Shown: one piece after another, positions 47,490 through 56,621 of the stretch
Numbering within the stretch: position 1 is the first letter of the stretch
Layout of the letters: every line of letters starts with the position of its first letter
NCBI RefSeq assembly: GCF_009557455.1
Contig: NZ_CP045651.1
Location: forward strand, 1,364,001 to 1,428,000
Direction of reading: 5' to 3'
DNA: 64,000 bases
Source: Alistipes sp. dk3624
Lineage (GTDB): Bacteria; Bacteroidota; Bacteroidia; Bacteroidales; Rikenellaceae
Position numbers and translations under genes: made by a program
The notes under the pieces: generated by a model
Seen by the model: the letters and a program-made list of their open reading frames with translations, nothing else
Told to the model about the DNA's origin: nothing
Databases searched by the model: none

Positions 47490-48311
47490 ATGACTTTCGT
47501 AAAAATTACCGAACAGGCGTCGCTGCACGACAACCTGGAACAAAAATCCGTCCGCGAGCTGCTGGAAGAGATCAACGAAGAAGACCGGAAAGTCCCGGAA
47601 GCGGTCGGCAAGGCGATCCCGCAGATCGAAAAACTGGTAACCGCCATCGTCGAGCGGATGCAGAAAGGAGGCCGCATCTTTTACCTGGGAGCCGGCACGA
47701 GCGGCCGGCTCGGCGTGCTGGACGCCTCGGAGATCCCGCCGACCTTCGGGATGCCGCCGACGCTGGTCGTCGGCCTGATCGCCGGCGGCGACACGGCGTT
47801 GCGGAATCCGGTGGAACACGCCGAAGACGATCCGCAGCGGGGCTGGCAAGAACTGCTGGAACGGAATATCTCGCCGCTCGACACGGTGATCGGCATCGCG
47901 GCATCGGGCACGACCCCGTACGTGATCGGGGCGCTGCACCGCGCCCGCGAACACGGCATCCTGACCGCCTGTATCTGTAGCAACCCGGACTCCCCGCTGG
48001 CCGCCGAAGCCGATATTCCGATCGAAATGATCGTCGGGCCGGAACTGGTCACCGGCAGTTCGCGGATGAAATCGGGAACCGGGCAGAAGCTGATCTGCAA
48101 CATGATTACGACCGCCACGATGATCAAGCTGGGCCGCGTCAAAGGCAACCGGATGGTCAACATGCAACTGACCAACGACAAACTGGTAGACCGCGGAACG
48201 CGGATGGTCGCCGACGAACTGGGGCTCGGTTACGAACAGGCCAAACGCCTGCTGCTGCTGCACGGATCGGCCCGCAAAGCGATCGACGCCTACCGCGAAT
48301 CGCAAAGCTGA
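47490..48311 (+). CDS. murQ: N-acetylmuramic acid 6-phosphate etherase
   Basis: A 273-aa SIS-domain protein. Signature segments: QKGGRIFYLGAGTSGRLGVL-type (residues 55-75), DASEIPPTFGMPPTLVVGLI, GIAASGTTPYVIGAL, and ELVTGSSRMKSGTGQKLICN followed by MITTATMIKLGRVKGNRMV. It cleaves the D-lactyl ether of MurNAc-6-P to give GlcNAc-6-P, which feeds into amino-sugar metabolism. Last gene of the salvage operon; no clear terminator follows, and surE has its own promoter. Confidence 0.95.
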   Translation: MTFVKITEQASLHDNLEQKSVRELLEEINEEDRKVPEAVGKAIPQIEKLVTAIVERMQKGGRIFYLGAGTSGRLGVLDASEIPPTFGMPPTLVVGLIAGGDTALRNPVEHAEDDPQRGWQELLERNISPLDTVIGIAASGTTPYVIGALHRAREHGILTACICSNPDSPLAAEADIPIEMIVGPELVTGSSRMKSGTGQKLICNMITTATMIKLGRVKGNRMVNMQLTNDKLVDRGTRMVADELGLGYEQAKRLLLLHGSARKAIDAYRESQS

Positions 48312-48394
48312 CCCGCCGGCAAAACACCCCGACAACCACGATCCCGGAAATCCGAAAATGTTGCGGACTTTCGGGATCGTCGCTTTCGGCCAAG

Positions 48395-48425
48395 TTGGTA
48401 TTCGGCCCGTTTTTTCGTACCTTTG
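48395..48425 (+). promoter_or_regulatory. Promoter of surE
   Basis: TTG at 48395-48397, 20-bp spacer, TACCTTTG at 48418-48425. The start near 48432 lies just before the surE ATG and rules out the longer upstream frame. Confidence 0.7.
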
Positions 48426-48456
48426 CAGTTTACGAACAAACGAACAGACAAAGCCT

Positions 48457-49236
48457 ATGAATCATAAACCATTGATATTTATCACCAACGACGACGGAGT
48501 CCGCGCCAAAGGACTCCAAAAGCTGATCGAAACGGTCCGACCGCTGGGCCGGATCGTAGCGGTGGCCCCGGAAGAGGGGCAAAGCGGCATGTCGCACGCC
48601 ATCACGATGACGCGCCCGCTGTACCTGAAAAAGGTGACCGAGCAGGAAGGCTTGACCATATACGGTTGCAACGGCACTCCGGTCGATTGCGTGAAGATCG
48701 CTTTCGACTACCTGCTGCAAAACGGCGAAACTCCGGATCTGGTGCTGTCAGGCATCAACCACGGCGCCAACTCGGCCGTTAACGTCCTCTATTCCGGAAC
48801 GATGGGAGCCGCCATCGAAGGCAGTTTCTACAACATTCCGTCGATCGGCTTCTCGCTGCTCGACCACGACGAGGACGCCGACTTCGGCACCGTGCAGCAG
48901 TACATCCTGCCGATCGTGCGAAAAGCCATGACCGAAAACCTCGGACGCCCGTTGTGCCTGAACGTCAACGTACCGAACCTGCCGGCCGAACAAATCCGCG
49001 GGATCATGCCCTGCCGCCAGAACCGGGGCTATTGGCGGGAAGTGTTCGAACGCCGCCAGGATCCGCGCGGACACGACTATTACTGGCTCTGCGGTTATTT
49101 CGAAAATACCGAGCCCGAAGCGACCGACACGGACGAATGGGCGCTCAAAAACGGGTACGTATCGGTCGTTCCGATCCAAGTGGATCTGACCAATTACGAA
49201 CAACTGGGGCAGTTAAAAGAGCTGAAATTCGAGTAA
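48457..49236 (+). CDS. surE: 5'/3'-nucleotidase SurE
   Basis: About 259 aa from the ATG at 48457. The metal-binding N-terminus is IFITNDDGVRAKGLQKLIE (Asp-Asp pair), followed by VAPEEGQSGMSHAITMTRPL, YGCNGTPVDCVKIAFDYLL and DLVLSGINHGANSAVNVLYS followed by GTMGAAIEG. All match SurE. It removes phosphate from nucleoside monophosphates and is linked to stationary-phase survival in other bacteria. Single gene. Confidence 0.95.
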   Translation: MNHKPLIFITNDDGVRAKGLQKLIETVRPLGRIVAVAPEEGQSGMSHAITMTRPLYLKKVTEQEGLTIYGCNGTPVDCVKIAFDYLLQNGETPDLVLSGINHGANSAVNVLYSGTMGAAIEGSFYNIPSIGFSLLDHDEDADFGTVQQYILPIVRKAMTENLGRPLCLNVNVPNLPAEQIRGIMPCRQNRGYWREVFERRQDPRGHDYYWLCGYFENTEPEATDTDEWALKNGYVSVVPIQVDLTNYEQLGQLKELKFE

Positions 49237-49775
49237 AAACAGCTTCCTTACCGCCGTTTCGACCCGTTTTCGGATATCGAGACCCGGTTAAAAACCCGAC
49301 TAAATTGACCGATCGGGTAAAAAACTTTCAAAAACTGGAAAACTATTTTTGTTTTTCCAGTTTTCTTATTTACATTTGCGACCTGTACAATGCGGTAAAA
49401 TCGGATTGTGAAAAAATGCCGTAAAAATGGTCGAATCCACATAAAACCGGCATCATACGGGCAATTTATCCGGTGAAAACACGTTAAGAAAAACGAAATA
49501 ACGTATTATCCGGAGTAAAAAGACTTTACCGAATGCACGGATTAGATTATCGAACGAATATTTGTACTTTTGTCTGTCGGATTTTCGTCGGCAATTCATC
49601 CGTTCGTTCGACGCAGGCAAGAAAACATGGTGAAAAATATGGATAGCGGAAAAAACGAAAAAACATGAGCAGAACACGGAACGGGTCGCACCTCATGCAG
49701 GCGCACGACAATGGGGAATGCGGTTCCCCCGCACACTACGACATTCGAAAAATAACAAACAAATAGTTAAAGAAT
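49237..49775 (+). promoter_or_regulatory. 539-bp intergenic region and long leader of the RND operon
   Basis: No gene is supported here. A strong promoter lies at 49348-49378: TTTG, 19-bp spacer, TACATTTG. A second -7-like box TACTTTTG is at 49565-49572. Between them ACGTTA and TAACGT form a 6-bp inverted repeat at about 49481-49504, flanked by TTATCCGG on both sides (about 49458 and 49506), a possible operator. If the first promoter is used the leader is about 390 nt. A 33-codon ORF beginning at 49664 has no features that argue for translation. Confidence 0.5.
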
Positions 49776-50975
49776 ATGAAAATTCGAAAATCAATGCTTA
49801 TTCAGTCTCAACGGTTTTTCTTATTAACCGCATTGGGCGCGACTTTCTTTTCGTGCGGCACGAAACAGCAGGCCGGAATGATGGGCGGCGTACCGGAATA
49901 CGCCACCATAACGCTCGAGCCGACTTCGATCGAACTGAACAATACCTACCCGGCAGCCGCTATCCGCGGACGCCAGGATATCGAAATCCGCCCGAACGTC
50001 AGCGGATTCATCACCAAACTGTGCGTAGACGAAGGCGCGACCGTTAAAAAAGGCCAAACGCTGTTCATCATCGACCCGGTACAATTCGAGGAGGCCGTCA
50101 AAGTGGCCGAAGCAAACGTAAACGTAGCCAAGGCAGCCGTAGCGACGGCCCAGTTGACCGCCGACAACAAACGCGAACTGGCCCGCAAAAATATCATCAG
50201 CGAGTACGACCTGCAAATGGCCGAAAATACCCTCGCATCGCAGAAAGCGGCCCTCGCACAAGCCGAAGCGCAATTGACCAACGCGAAGAATAACCTCTCT
50301 TATACGCAGGTGACCAGCCCGTCAAACGGAGTGGTCGGCGAAATTCCGTACCGTGTCGGAAGTCTCGTAAGTCCGAGCATGGCCACCCCGCTGACCACCG
50401 TAGCGGACAATTCGGAAATGTACGTCTACTTCTCGCTGAACGAAAAAGAACTGCTGAAGATGACGACCGACGGATCGCTGAAGAAGATGCCGGAAGTGCA
50501 ACTGCAGCTCGTCGACGGCTCGATCTACCCGGAAAAGGGCACCGTCGAAACGCTGAGCGGCGTGATCGACCAGACCGCCGGCGGAGCCCGCGTACGCGCC
50601 ACATTCAAAAATCCGAACCAGGTATTGCGCAGCGGCGGATCGGGCAACATCCTGATTCCGGAAAAACTCGATTCGACGATCGTGATTCCGCAGAGCGCAA
50701 CGGTCGAAGCCCAGGATAAGATCTTCGCATTCGTCGTAACGGACAGTTCGACGGTAAACCAGACGATGATTCAGGTATTGCCGATCAATAACGGCCAGCA
50801 GTATGTCGTAACCGGAGGTCTGAACCCCGGCGACCGGATCGTCGTAGAGGGCGTAGGCTTTATCAAGAACGGTATGCCGATCAAACCGATCACCCCGGAA
50901 GAGGCAGCCGCCAAAATGCAACAGGCGACTCAACAGGCAGCCGCTGCCGCAGCAGCCAAAGGTGCAGCAAAATAA
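49776..50975 (+). CDS. RND efflux periplasmic adaptor (AcrA/MexE type)
   Basis: A 399-aa lipoprotein with lipobox TFFSC (Cys near 27). Membrane-fusion features: beta-barrel/lipoyl segment ISGFITKL-like NVSGFITKLCVDEGATVKKG, an alpha-hairpin rich in Ala, Glu and Gln (residues 105-175), and the second lipoyl half SYTQVTSPSNGVVGEIPYRV. The Ala/Gln-rich C-terminus (QQAAAAAAAKGAAK) is low complexity. It bridges the inner-membrane pump and outer-membrane channel. First gene of a three-gene RND operon; no TetR-type regulator is adjacent. Confidence 0.92.
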   Translation: MKIRKSMLIQSQRFFLLTALGATFFSCGTKQQAGMMGGVPEYATITLEPTSIELNNTYPAAAIRGRQDIEIRPNVSGFITKLCVDEGATVKKGQTLFIIDPVQFEEAVKVAEANVNVAKAAVATAQLTADNKRELARKNIISEYDLQMAENTLASQKAALAQAEAQLTNAKNNLSYTQVTSPSNGVVGEIPYRVGSLVSPSMATPLTTVADNSEMYVYFSLNEKELLKMTTDGSLKKMPEVQLQLVDGSIYPEKGTVETLSGVIDQTAGGARVRATFKNPNQVLRSGGSGNILIPEKLDSTIVIPQSATVEAQDKIFAFVVTDSSTVNQTMIQVLPINNGQQYVVTGGLNPGDRIVVEGVGFIKNGMPIKPITPEEAAAKMQQATQQAAAAAAAKGAAK

Positions 50976-51013
50976 ACGCCCGGGGAATGAATTTCGCATA
51001 AAAAAGCAGAATT

Positions 51014-54000
51014 ATGAAATTAGACAGATTTATAAAACGCCCGGTACTATCCACGGTGATCTCGATTCTTATCGTGATATTGGGTGTGCTGGGATTGGTT
51101 TCGCTGCCGGTAACTCAATATCCGGATATCGCGCCGCCGACCGTGCACGTCAGCACGTCGTACACCGGCGCCAACGCCCAAACCGTACTGAACAGTGTGA
51201 TCGCACCGCTCGAGGAGCAGATCAACGGCGTGGAGAACATGATGTACATGACCTCCACCGCTACTAATACCGGCGATGCGAGCATCGACGTATATTTCAA
51301 ACAGGGAACCGACCCCGACATGGCCGCGGTGAACGTGCAGAACCGCGTCGCCAAAGCCCAGGGTCTGCTGCCGTCCGAAGTTACGCAGGTCGGCGTGATC
51401 ACCAGCAAGCGGCAGACCAGTATGCTGCTGGTCGGCACGGTTTTCAGTCCGAACGACGAATACGACCAGAACTTTCTGAAAAACTATGCTCAGATCAACC
51501 TGGTTCCCCAGATTCAGCGCGTACCCGGCGTGGGCGACGTGATGATGATGGGCGCCGATTATTCAATGCGTATCTGGCTGAAACCGGATGTGATGGCGCA
51601 GTACATGCTGATGCCGACGGACGTTATCAGCGCACTCGCCGAACAGAACATCGAGGCCGCGCCCGGACAGTTCGGCGAAAGCGGCGACCAGTCTTTCCAA
51701 TATATCATGCGGTACAAGGGACGCCTGGCTACGCCCGAAGAGTTCGAAGATATCGTAATCCGGGCGACCCCGGACGGCAAGGTGCTGAGACTCGGCGAAA
51801 TCGCCCGTGTCGAACTGGGCGGACTTTCGTATGCATTCTCGACCCGTTCGAATGCCCATCCGGGTACCTCGTTCATCATTTACCAGACCGCAGGCTCGAA
51901 CGCTACGCAGATTATCAACGACGTTAAAAAAATCCTCGAGCAGTCCGCCAAGGATTTCCCTCCGGGAGTGGACTACGAAATCATGATGGATACGAACGAT
52001 TTCCTGTTCGCCTCCATCAATGAAGTGCTCAAAACGCTGATCGAAGCATTTATTCTGGTGTTCCTCGTGGTGTTCATCTTCCTGCAGGACTTCCGCTCGA
52101 CGCTGATCCCGGCGATCGCGATCCCGGTAGCTTTGATCGGTACGTTCTTCGTCCTGTACCTGATCGGATTCAGCGTGAACCTGTTGACGCTTTGCGCCCT
52201 CGTGCTGGCGATCGCCATCGTGGTCGATGATGCCATCGTGGTCGTCGAGGCGGTACATGCCAAACTGGATCAGGGTTATAAATCGCCGTTGAAAGCGTCT
52301 ATCGACGCGATGAGCGAAATTTCGGGAGCTATCGTGTCGATCACCCTCGTGATGATGGCCGTGTTCATTCCGGTAAGCTTCATCACCGGTACGTCGGGTA
52401 CGTTCTACCGCCAGTTCGGTCTGACGATGGCCATCGCCATCGGCCTGTCCGCCATCAACGCGCTGACGCTGAGTCCTGCGCTGTGCGCCATGTTCCTGAA
52501 ACCGCACCAGAAAGAGGAAGAGGGACAGAAAAAACTGAGCCCGATCAAACGGTTCCATAAAGCCTTCAACGTCGCTTACGACGTCACGCTGACCAAGTAC
52601 AAAAAAGGCGTCAACCTGTTCATCAAACGGAAATGGCTCGCTTTCGGCCTGGTCATCGCTTCGGTGGTCGTTCTGCTCGGCCTGATGAAAATCACTCCGA
52701 CGGGTATGGTGCCGAACGAAGATACCGGTACTTTCTTCGTCGCCGTGAGTATGCCGCCGGCAACTTCGCTGGAAAAGACACAAGCCGCCATGGCTCGGAT
52801 AGACAGTCTGCTCGCAGCCACCCCGGGTCTGAAAAGCCGTACCGAAATCGCCGGATACAGTTTCATGGCCGGACAGGGTAGCGCCTACGGTACGTTTATC
52901 TGTAAACTCAAGCCGTGGGAAGAACGTACCAAGGAACAGAACGTCGATGCGATCATGGGTATGCTGACCATGCAGACGCGCAACCTGATCAAAGACGCCC
53001 AGGTATTTATCTTCGCTCCGCCGATGATCTCGGGTTACAGCGCCTCGAACGGTTTCGAAGTGAACCTGCAGGACAAAACGGGCGGCGACATCAACACGTT
53101 CTTCAACATCTCGCAGCAGTTCATCGGCAAGCTGAACCAACGTCCGGAGATCGCAATGGCCTACAGCGCGTTCAACCCGTTCTACCCGCAGTATATGGTC
53201 GATATCGACGTAGCCAAATGTAAACAGGCCGGCCTGAGTCCGCAAACGCTGCTCGCCGCCCTGCAAGGCTATTACGGTAGTATCTACGCGTCGAACTTCA
53301 ACCGTTTCGGCCGCCTGTACCGCGTAATGATCCAGTCCGACGCCGAACTGCGCGTCAATCCGGAAACGCTGAACAGCATCAAGGTGCGCAACGGCAACGA
53401 AATGGCGCCGATCACCCAGTTCATTACGCTCAAACGGGTGTACGGCCCGGACAACATCTCGCGTTTCAACATGTTTACCTCGATCAAAGTGAACGGAAAC
53501 CCGAAACCCGGATACAGTTCGGGACAGGCTATTCAGGCCATCCAGGAAGTCGCCAACGAAACGCTGCCTTCCGGTTACGGATTCGAGTATTCCGGTATGA
53601 CGCGCGAGGAACAGCAGAGCAGCGGAAGCACCACGGCCATTATCTTTATCCTGTGTCTGGTCTTCGTCTACCTGCTGCTGAGCGCCCAGTACGAAAGTTA
53701 CATCCTTCCGCTGGTCGTAATCCTTTCGATCCCGGCCGGTCTGATGGGTAGCTTCATCTTCGCGCAATTCATGGGCGTCGAGAACAACATCTACATGCAG
53801 ATCGCCCTGATCATGCTGATCGGTCTGTTGGCCAAGAACGCCATCCTGATTACCGAGTTCGCCCTCGAACGACGCCAATCCGGTATGAGCATCGTCTCGG
53901 CAGCCGTACTCGGAGCGTCGGCCCGTTTGCGCCCGATCCTGATGACCTCGCTGGCCATGGTGATCGGCCTGTTGCCGCTGATGTTCGCCAGCGGCGTAGG

Positions 54001-54190
54001 AGCCAACGGCAACAGTACGCTGGGAACCGGCGCCATCGGCGGTATGTTGATCGGTATGATCTGCCAGATCTTCGTCGTACCGGCGCTGTTCGTCGCCTTC
54101 CAGCATCTGCAGGAACGGTTCAAGCCGCTGCACTGGGACGATACCGACAACACCGAAATCGAAGCAGAAATCGAACAATACACGAAATAA
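51014..54190 (+). CDS. RND multidrug efflux pump, inner-membrane subunit (AcrB/MexF type)
   Basis: A 1058-aa HAE1-type pump. It begins FIKRPVLSTVISILIVILGV and has SLPVTQYPDIAPPTVHVSTS, the proton-relay pair in AIAIVVDDAIVVVEAVHAKL (TM4 Asp-Asp, near 405), GTSGTFYRQFGLTMAIAIGL, and the second-half repeat YLLLSAQYESYILPLVVILS and GLLAKNAILITEFALERR. Length and 12-TM layout match AcrB. It exports drugs or other amphiphiles with proton antiport. 38 bp after the adaptor gene. Confidence 0.95.
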   Translation: MKLDRFIKRPVLSTVISILIVILGVLGLVSLPVTQYPDIAPPTVHVSTSYTGANAQTVLNSVIAPLEEQINGVENMMYMTSTATNTGDASIDVYFKQGTDPDMAAVNVQNRVAKAQGLLPSEVTQVGVITSKRQTSMLLVGTVFSPNDEYDQNFLKNYAQINLVPQIQRVPGVGDVMMMGADYSMRIWLKPDVMAQYMLMPTDVISALAEQNIEAAPGQFGESGDQSFQYIMRYKGRLATPEEFEDIVIRATPDGKVLRLGEIARVELGGLSYAFSTRSNAHPGTSFIIYQTAGSNATQIINDVKKILEQSAKDFPPGVDYEIMMDTNDFLFASINEVLKTLIEAFILVFLVVFIFLQDFRSTLIPAIAIPVALIGTFFVLYLIGFSVNLLTLCALVLAIAIVVDDAIVVVEAVHAKLDQGYKSPLKASIDAMSEISGAIVSITLVMMAVFIPVSFITGTSGTFYRQFGLTMAIAIGLSAINALTLSPALCAMFLKPHQKEEEGQKKLSPIKRFHKAFNVAYDVTLTKYKKGVNLFIKRKWLAFGLVIASVVVLLGLMKITPTGMVPNEDTGTFFVAVSMPPATSLEKTQAAMARIDSLLAATPGLKSRTEIAGYSFMAGQGSAYGTFICKLKPWEERTKEQNVDAIMGMLTMQTRNLIKDAQVFIFAPPMISGYSASNGFEVNLQDKTGGDINTFFNISQQFIGKLNQRPEIAMAYSAFNPFYPQYMVDIDVAKCKQAGLSPQTLLAALQGYYGSIYASNFNRFGRLYRVMIQSDAELRVNPETLNSIKVRNGNEMAPITQFITLKRVYGPDNISRFNMFTSIKVNGNPKPGYSSGQAIQAIQEVANETLPSGYGFEYSGMTREEQQSSGSTTAIIFILCLVFVYLLLSAQYESYILPLVVILSIPAGLMGSFIFAQFMGVENNIYMQIALIMLIGLLAKNAILITEFALERRQSGMSIVSAAVLGASARLRPILMTSLAMVIGLLPLMFASGVGANGNSTLGTGAIGGMLIGMICQIFVVPALFVAFQHLQERFKPLHWDDTDNTEIEAEIEQYTK

Positions 54191-54195
54191 CGGAG

Positions 54196-55581
54196 ATGAA
54201 AAAACAACAGTTCATATATATCGTATGCCTTGCAGCGCTGGTAAGCGGCTGCAACATATACAAGCCTTACAGCCGGCCCGAAATGGACACGAAAGGGTTG
54301 TACCGCGATCCCGTCTCGGCAACCGACACGCTGGTTTCGGATACGACCAACATGGGCGACCTGCCGTGGCGCGAAGTATTCACCGATCCGCAGCTCCAGT
54401 CCCTGATCCAATTGGGGCTGGAACAGAACACCGACCTGCAGACGGCCATCCTGAAAGTTCAGGAGGCCGAAGCGGGCCTGATGTCGGCGCGCCTGGCCTA
54501 CACGCCTTCGCTGAACCTGGCCCCCCAGGGCGGCCTGAGCTGGTATGAAAATCACAGGCGGACGTGGACATGGAGCGCCCCGATCGCCGCCAGCTGGGAA
54601 ATCGACATTTTCGGCAAACTGCTGAACGCCAAACGGGGAGCGAAAGCCGCCGTCCTGCAGAGCCAAGCCTACAAGCAAGCCGTCCAAACCCAGGTGATCG
54701 CCGCCGTAGCGAACTACTACTACACGCTGCTGATGCTCGACGAACAGCTCGCCATCACCGAAAATACTTCGGTACTGTGGAAGAAGACCGTCGAGACGAT
54801 GCGGGCGATGAAAGAGGCCGGCATGGTGAACGAAGCGGCCATCGTGCAGAGCGAAGCGAACAGCTACATGATCGAAGCGTCGATCCCGGAACTCAAACAG
54901 CAGATCCGCGAGATCGAGAACGCGCTGTCGCTGATCCTCAAAGAGGCTCCGCAGCAGATCGAACGGGGCAGCCTGAAATCGCAATCGTTCCCCGCGATGA
55001 TGAACGCCGGCGTTCCGGTACAATTGTTGTCGAACCGTCCGGACGTCAAGGCGGCCGAGATGGCGTTCGCCGGCACGTTCTACAACACGAACGCCGCCCG
55101 GTCGGCTTTCTACCCGTCGCTGTCGATCTCGGGAAACTTCGGATGGACGAACCAACTGGGTAGCATGGTGGCGAACCCGGGCAAAATGATCGCATCGGCC
55201 CTCGGCTCGCTGACGCAGCCTCTCTTCAACAAAGGCGCCAATACGGCCCGGCTGCGGATCGCAAAGGCCCAGCAGCAGGAAGCGCTGCTGAGTTTCCAGC
55301 AGGCAATCCTGAATGCCGGCAGCGAGGTCAGCAACGCGCTGTGCCAGTACCAGTCGGCCGAAGACAAAATCGTTCAGCGGAAAAAACAGATCAATTCCCT
55401 GGAAAAATCGGTCGAATATACGCAGGAATTATTAACTTTAGGAACTTCCACCTACCTGGAAGTGCTTACGGCGCAGCAATCGCTCCTCAGCGCTCAGCTG
55501 TCGAACGTATCCGACCAGTTCGATCGCATACAGGCCATCGTCAACCTGTACAACGCATTGGGCGGAGGACGCAACGAATAA
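54196..55581 (+). CDS. RND outer-membrane channel lipoprotein (OprM/NodT type)
   Basis: A 461-aa lipoprotein with lipobox AALVSGC (Cys near 19), two OEP repeats with long helical hairpins (LQSLIQLGLEQNTDLQTAIL and AKAQQQEALLSFQQAILNAG), and the family marker LLSNRPDVKAAEMAFAGTFY. TQPLFNKGANTARLRIAKAQ is the typical second-repeat turn. It forms the trimeric exit duct for the pump encoded upstream, from which it is separated by 5 bp. Confidence 0.93.
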   Translation: MKKQQFIYIVCLAALVSGCNIYKPYSRPEMDTKGLYRDPVSATDTLVSDTTNMGDLPWREVFTDPQLQSLIQLGLEQNTDLQTAILKVQEAEAGLMSARLAYTPSLNLAPQGGLSWYENHRRTWTWSAPIAASWEIDIFGKLLNAKRGAKAAVLQSQAYKQAVQTQVIAAVANYYYTLLMLDEQLAITENTSVLWKKTVETMRAMKEAGMVNEAAIVQSEANSYMIEASIPELKQQIREIENALSLILKEAPQQIERGSLKSQSFPAMMNAGVPVQLLSNRPDVKAAEMAFAGTFYNTNAARSAFYPSLSISGNFGWTNQLGSMVANPGKMIASALGSLTQPLFNKGANTARLRIAKAQQQEALLSFQQAILNAGSEVSNALCQYQSAEDKIVQRKKQINSLEKSVEYTQELLTLGTSTYLEVLTAQQSLLSAQLSNVSDQFDRIQAIVNLYNALGGGRNE

Positions 55582-55599
55582 CGATAAAAACACAGCGAT

Positions 55600-56382
55600 A
55601 TGATCAGTCCATTAGCTCATGTAGACCCCAGTGCGAAAATCGGGAAGAACGTGACCGTCTACCCGTTCGCATACATCGATAAGAATGTCGAAATCGGCGA
55701 CAACTGTACGATCATGCCTTACGCCAGCGTACTGGACGGCACCCGGATGGGAACCGGCAACACCGTTTACCAAAGCGCCATTCTGGGCGCCGCCCCGCAG
55801 GACTTCAAGTTCAGGGGAGACGAAACCATTCTGGTGATCGGCAACGACAACACGATCCGTGAAAAAGCGATCGTCAACCGGGCTACCTATCCGGACGGCG
55901 TCACTTCGATCGGCGACGGGAACTTCCTGCTCGAAGGCGTTCACGTAGCGCACGATACGAAGATCGGCAACAAATGCATTCTCGGGAACGGAGCCAAGAC
56001 CGCCGGCGAATGCGTCATCGACGACAAGGCGATCCTCGGCAGCGGCGTTATCCTCAAGCACGGCTGCCACATCGGCAGTTGGACGCTGCTCCGGGACGGA
56101 TGCCGGGCCAACAAGGACGTACCGCCCTTCATCGTAGCCGCGCACAACCCGATCGTTTATTACGGAGTGAACGCCGTACTGTTGTCTAAAGTCGGCGAAA
56201 TTCAGGAGAATATCATCGACGACATCGCAAAGGCTTACCGCCAGATCTACCAATCCGGAACCAGCCTCGAAAACGCGCTGATCCAAATCAAGGAGACCAT
56301 CCCGATGAGTCCCGAGATACAGTACATCATCGACTTCATCGAGAAATCGGATAAAGGAATCATTGGAATCGCCCAGTTGTAG
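55600..56382 (+). CDS. lpxA: Acyl-ACP--UDP-N-acetylglucosamine O-acyltransferase (LpxA)
   Basis: A 260-aa left-handed beta-helix enzyme with hexapeptide repeats (ISPLAHVDPSAKIGKNVTVY, VEIGDNCTIMPYASV). The LpxA landmarks are present: GAAPQDFKFRGDET, GNDNTIREKAIVNR, and the catalytic pair in EGVHVAHDTKIGNKCILGNG (two His). A C-terminal helical domain follows. It adds the first acyl chain to UDP-GlcNAc in lipid A synthesis. It is not in an lpxD-lpxC-fabZ cluster but 18 bp behind the efflux operon. Many Bacteroidota have a second lpxA-like gene, so this may be the paralog rather than the main enzyme. Confidence 0.85.
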   Translation: MISPLAHVDPSAKIGKNVTVYPFAYIDKNVEIGDNCTIMPYASVLDGTRMGTGNTVYQSAILGAAPQDFKFRGDETILVIGNDNTIREKAIVNRATYPDGVTSIGDGNFLLEGVHVAHDTKIGNKCILGNGAKTAGECVIDDKAILGSGVILKHGCHIGSWTLLRDGCRANKDVPPFIVAAHNPIVYYGVNAVLLSKVGEIQENIIDDIAKAYRQIYQSGTSLENALIQIKETIPMSPEIQYIIDFIEKSDKGIIGIAQL

Positions 56383-56400
56383 GCTTCCTCCGTCATTCAT

Positions 56401-56430
56401 AAAAAAGGCCCCTTTCGAGGGGCCTTTTTT
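56401..56430 (+). terminator. Intrinsic terminator after lpxA
   Basis: AAAAAAGGCCCCT / AGGGGCCTTTTTT, a 13-bp stem with loop TTCG and a T6 run; closes the RND-lpxA unit. The stretch 56431-56621 holds no gene I can support. Confidence 0.92.
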
Positions 56431-56621
56431 ATATTGCATCATTACATACTGATAAACAACCGACTACACAGGAGTCGGAACTTTATCCCGGAAAGCCTTG
56501 CTGTTTTTTGAAATCTTTTTATTAATTTTAAACTGTCGTATTAGGCTTCCCGTTTAACTGAAAATCCGCAACAAAAAAGGATTTGCATCCTGAATAAACA
56601 ACAATATTAAAAGCTGCTATT

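Noticed and set aside
49453-49677. 74-codon minus-strand ORF in the gap before the RND operon
   Set aside because: Biased composition, no recognisable domain or start signal, and it runs through the promoter region of the operon.
51563-54178. 871-codon minus-strand ORF opposite the RND pump
   Set aside because: Antisense shadow of a GC-rich gene; His/Asp/Arg-rich composition and no domain.
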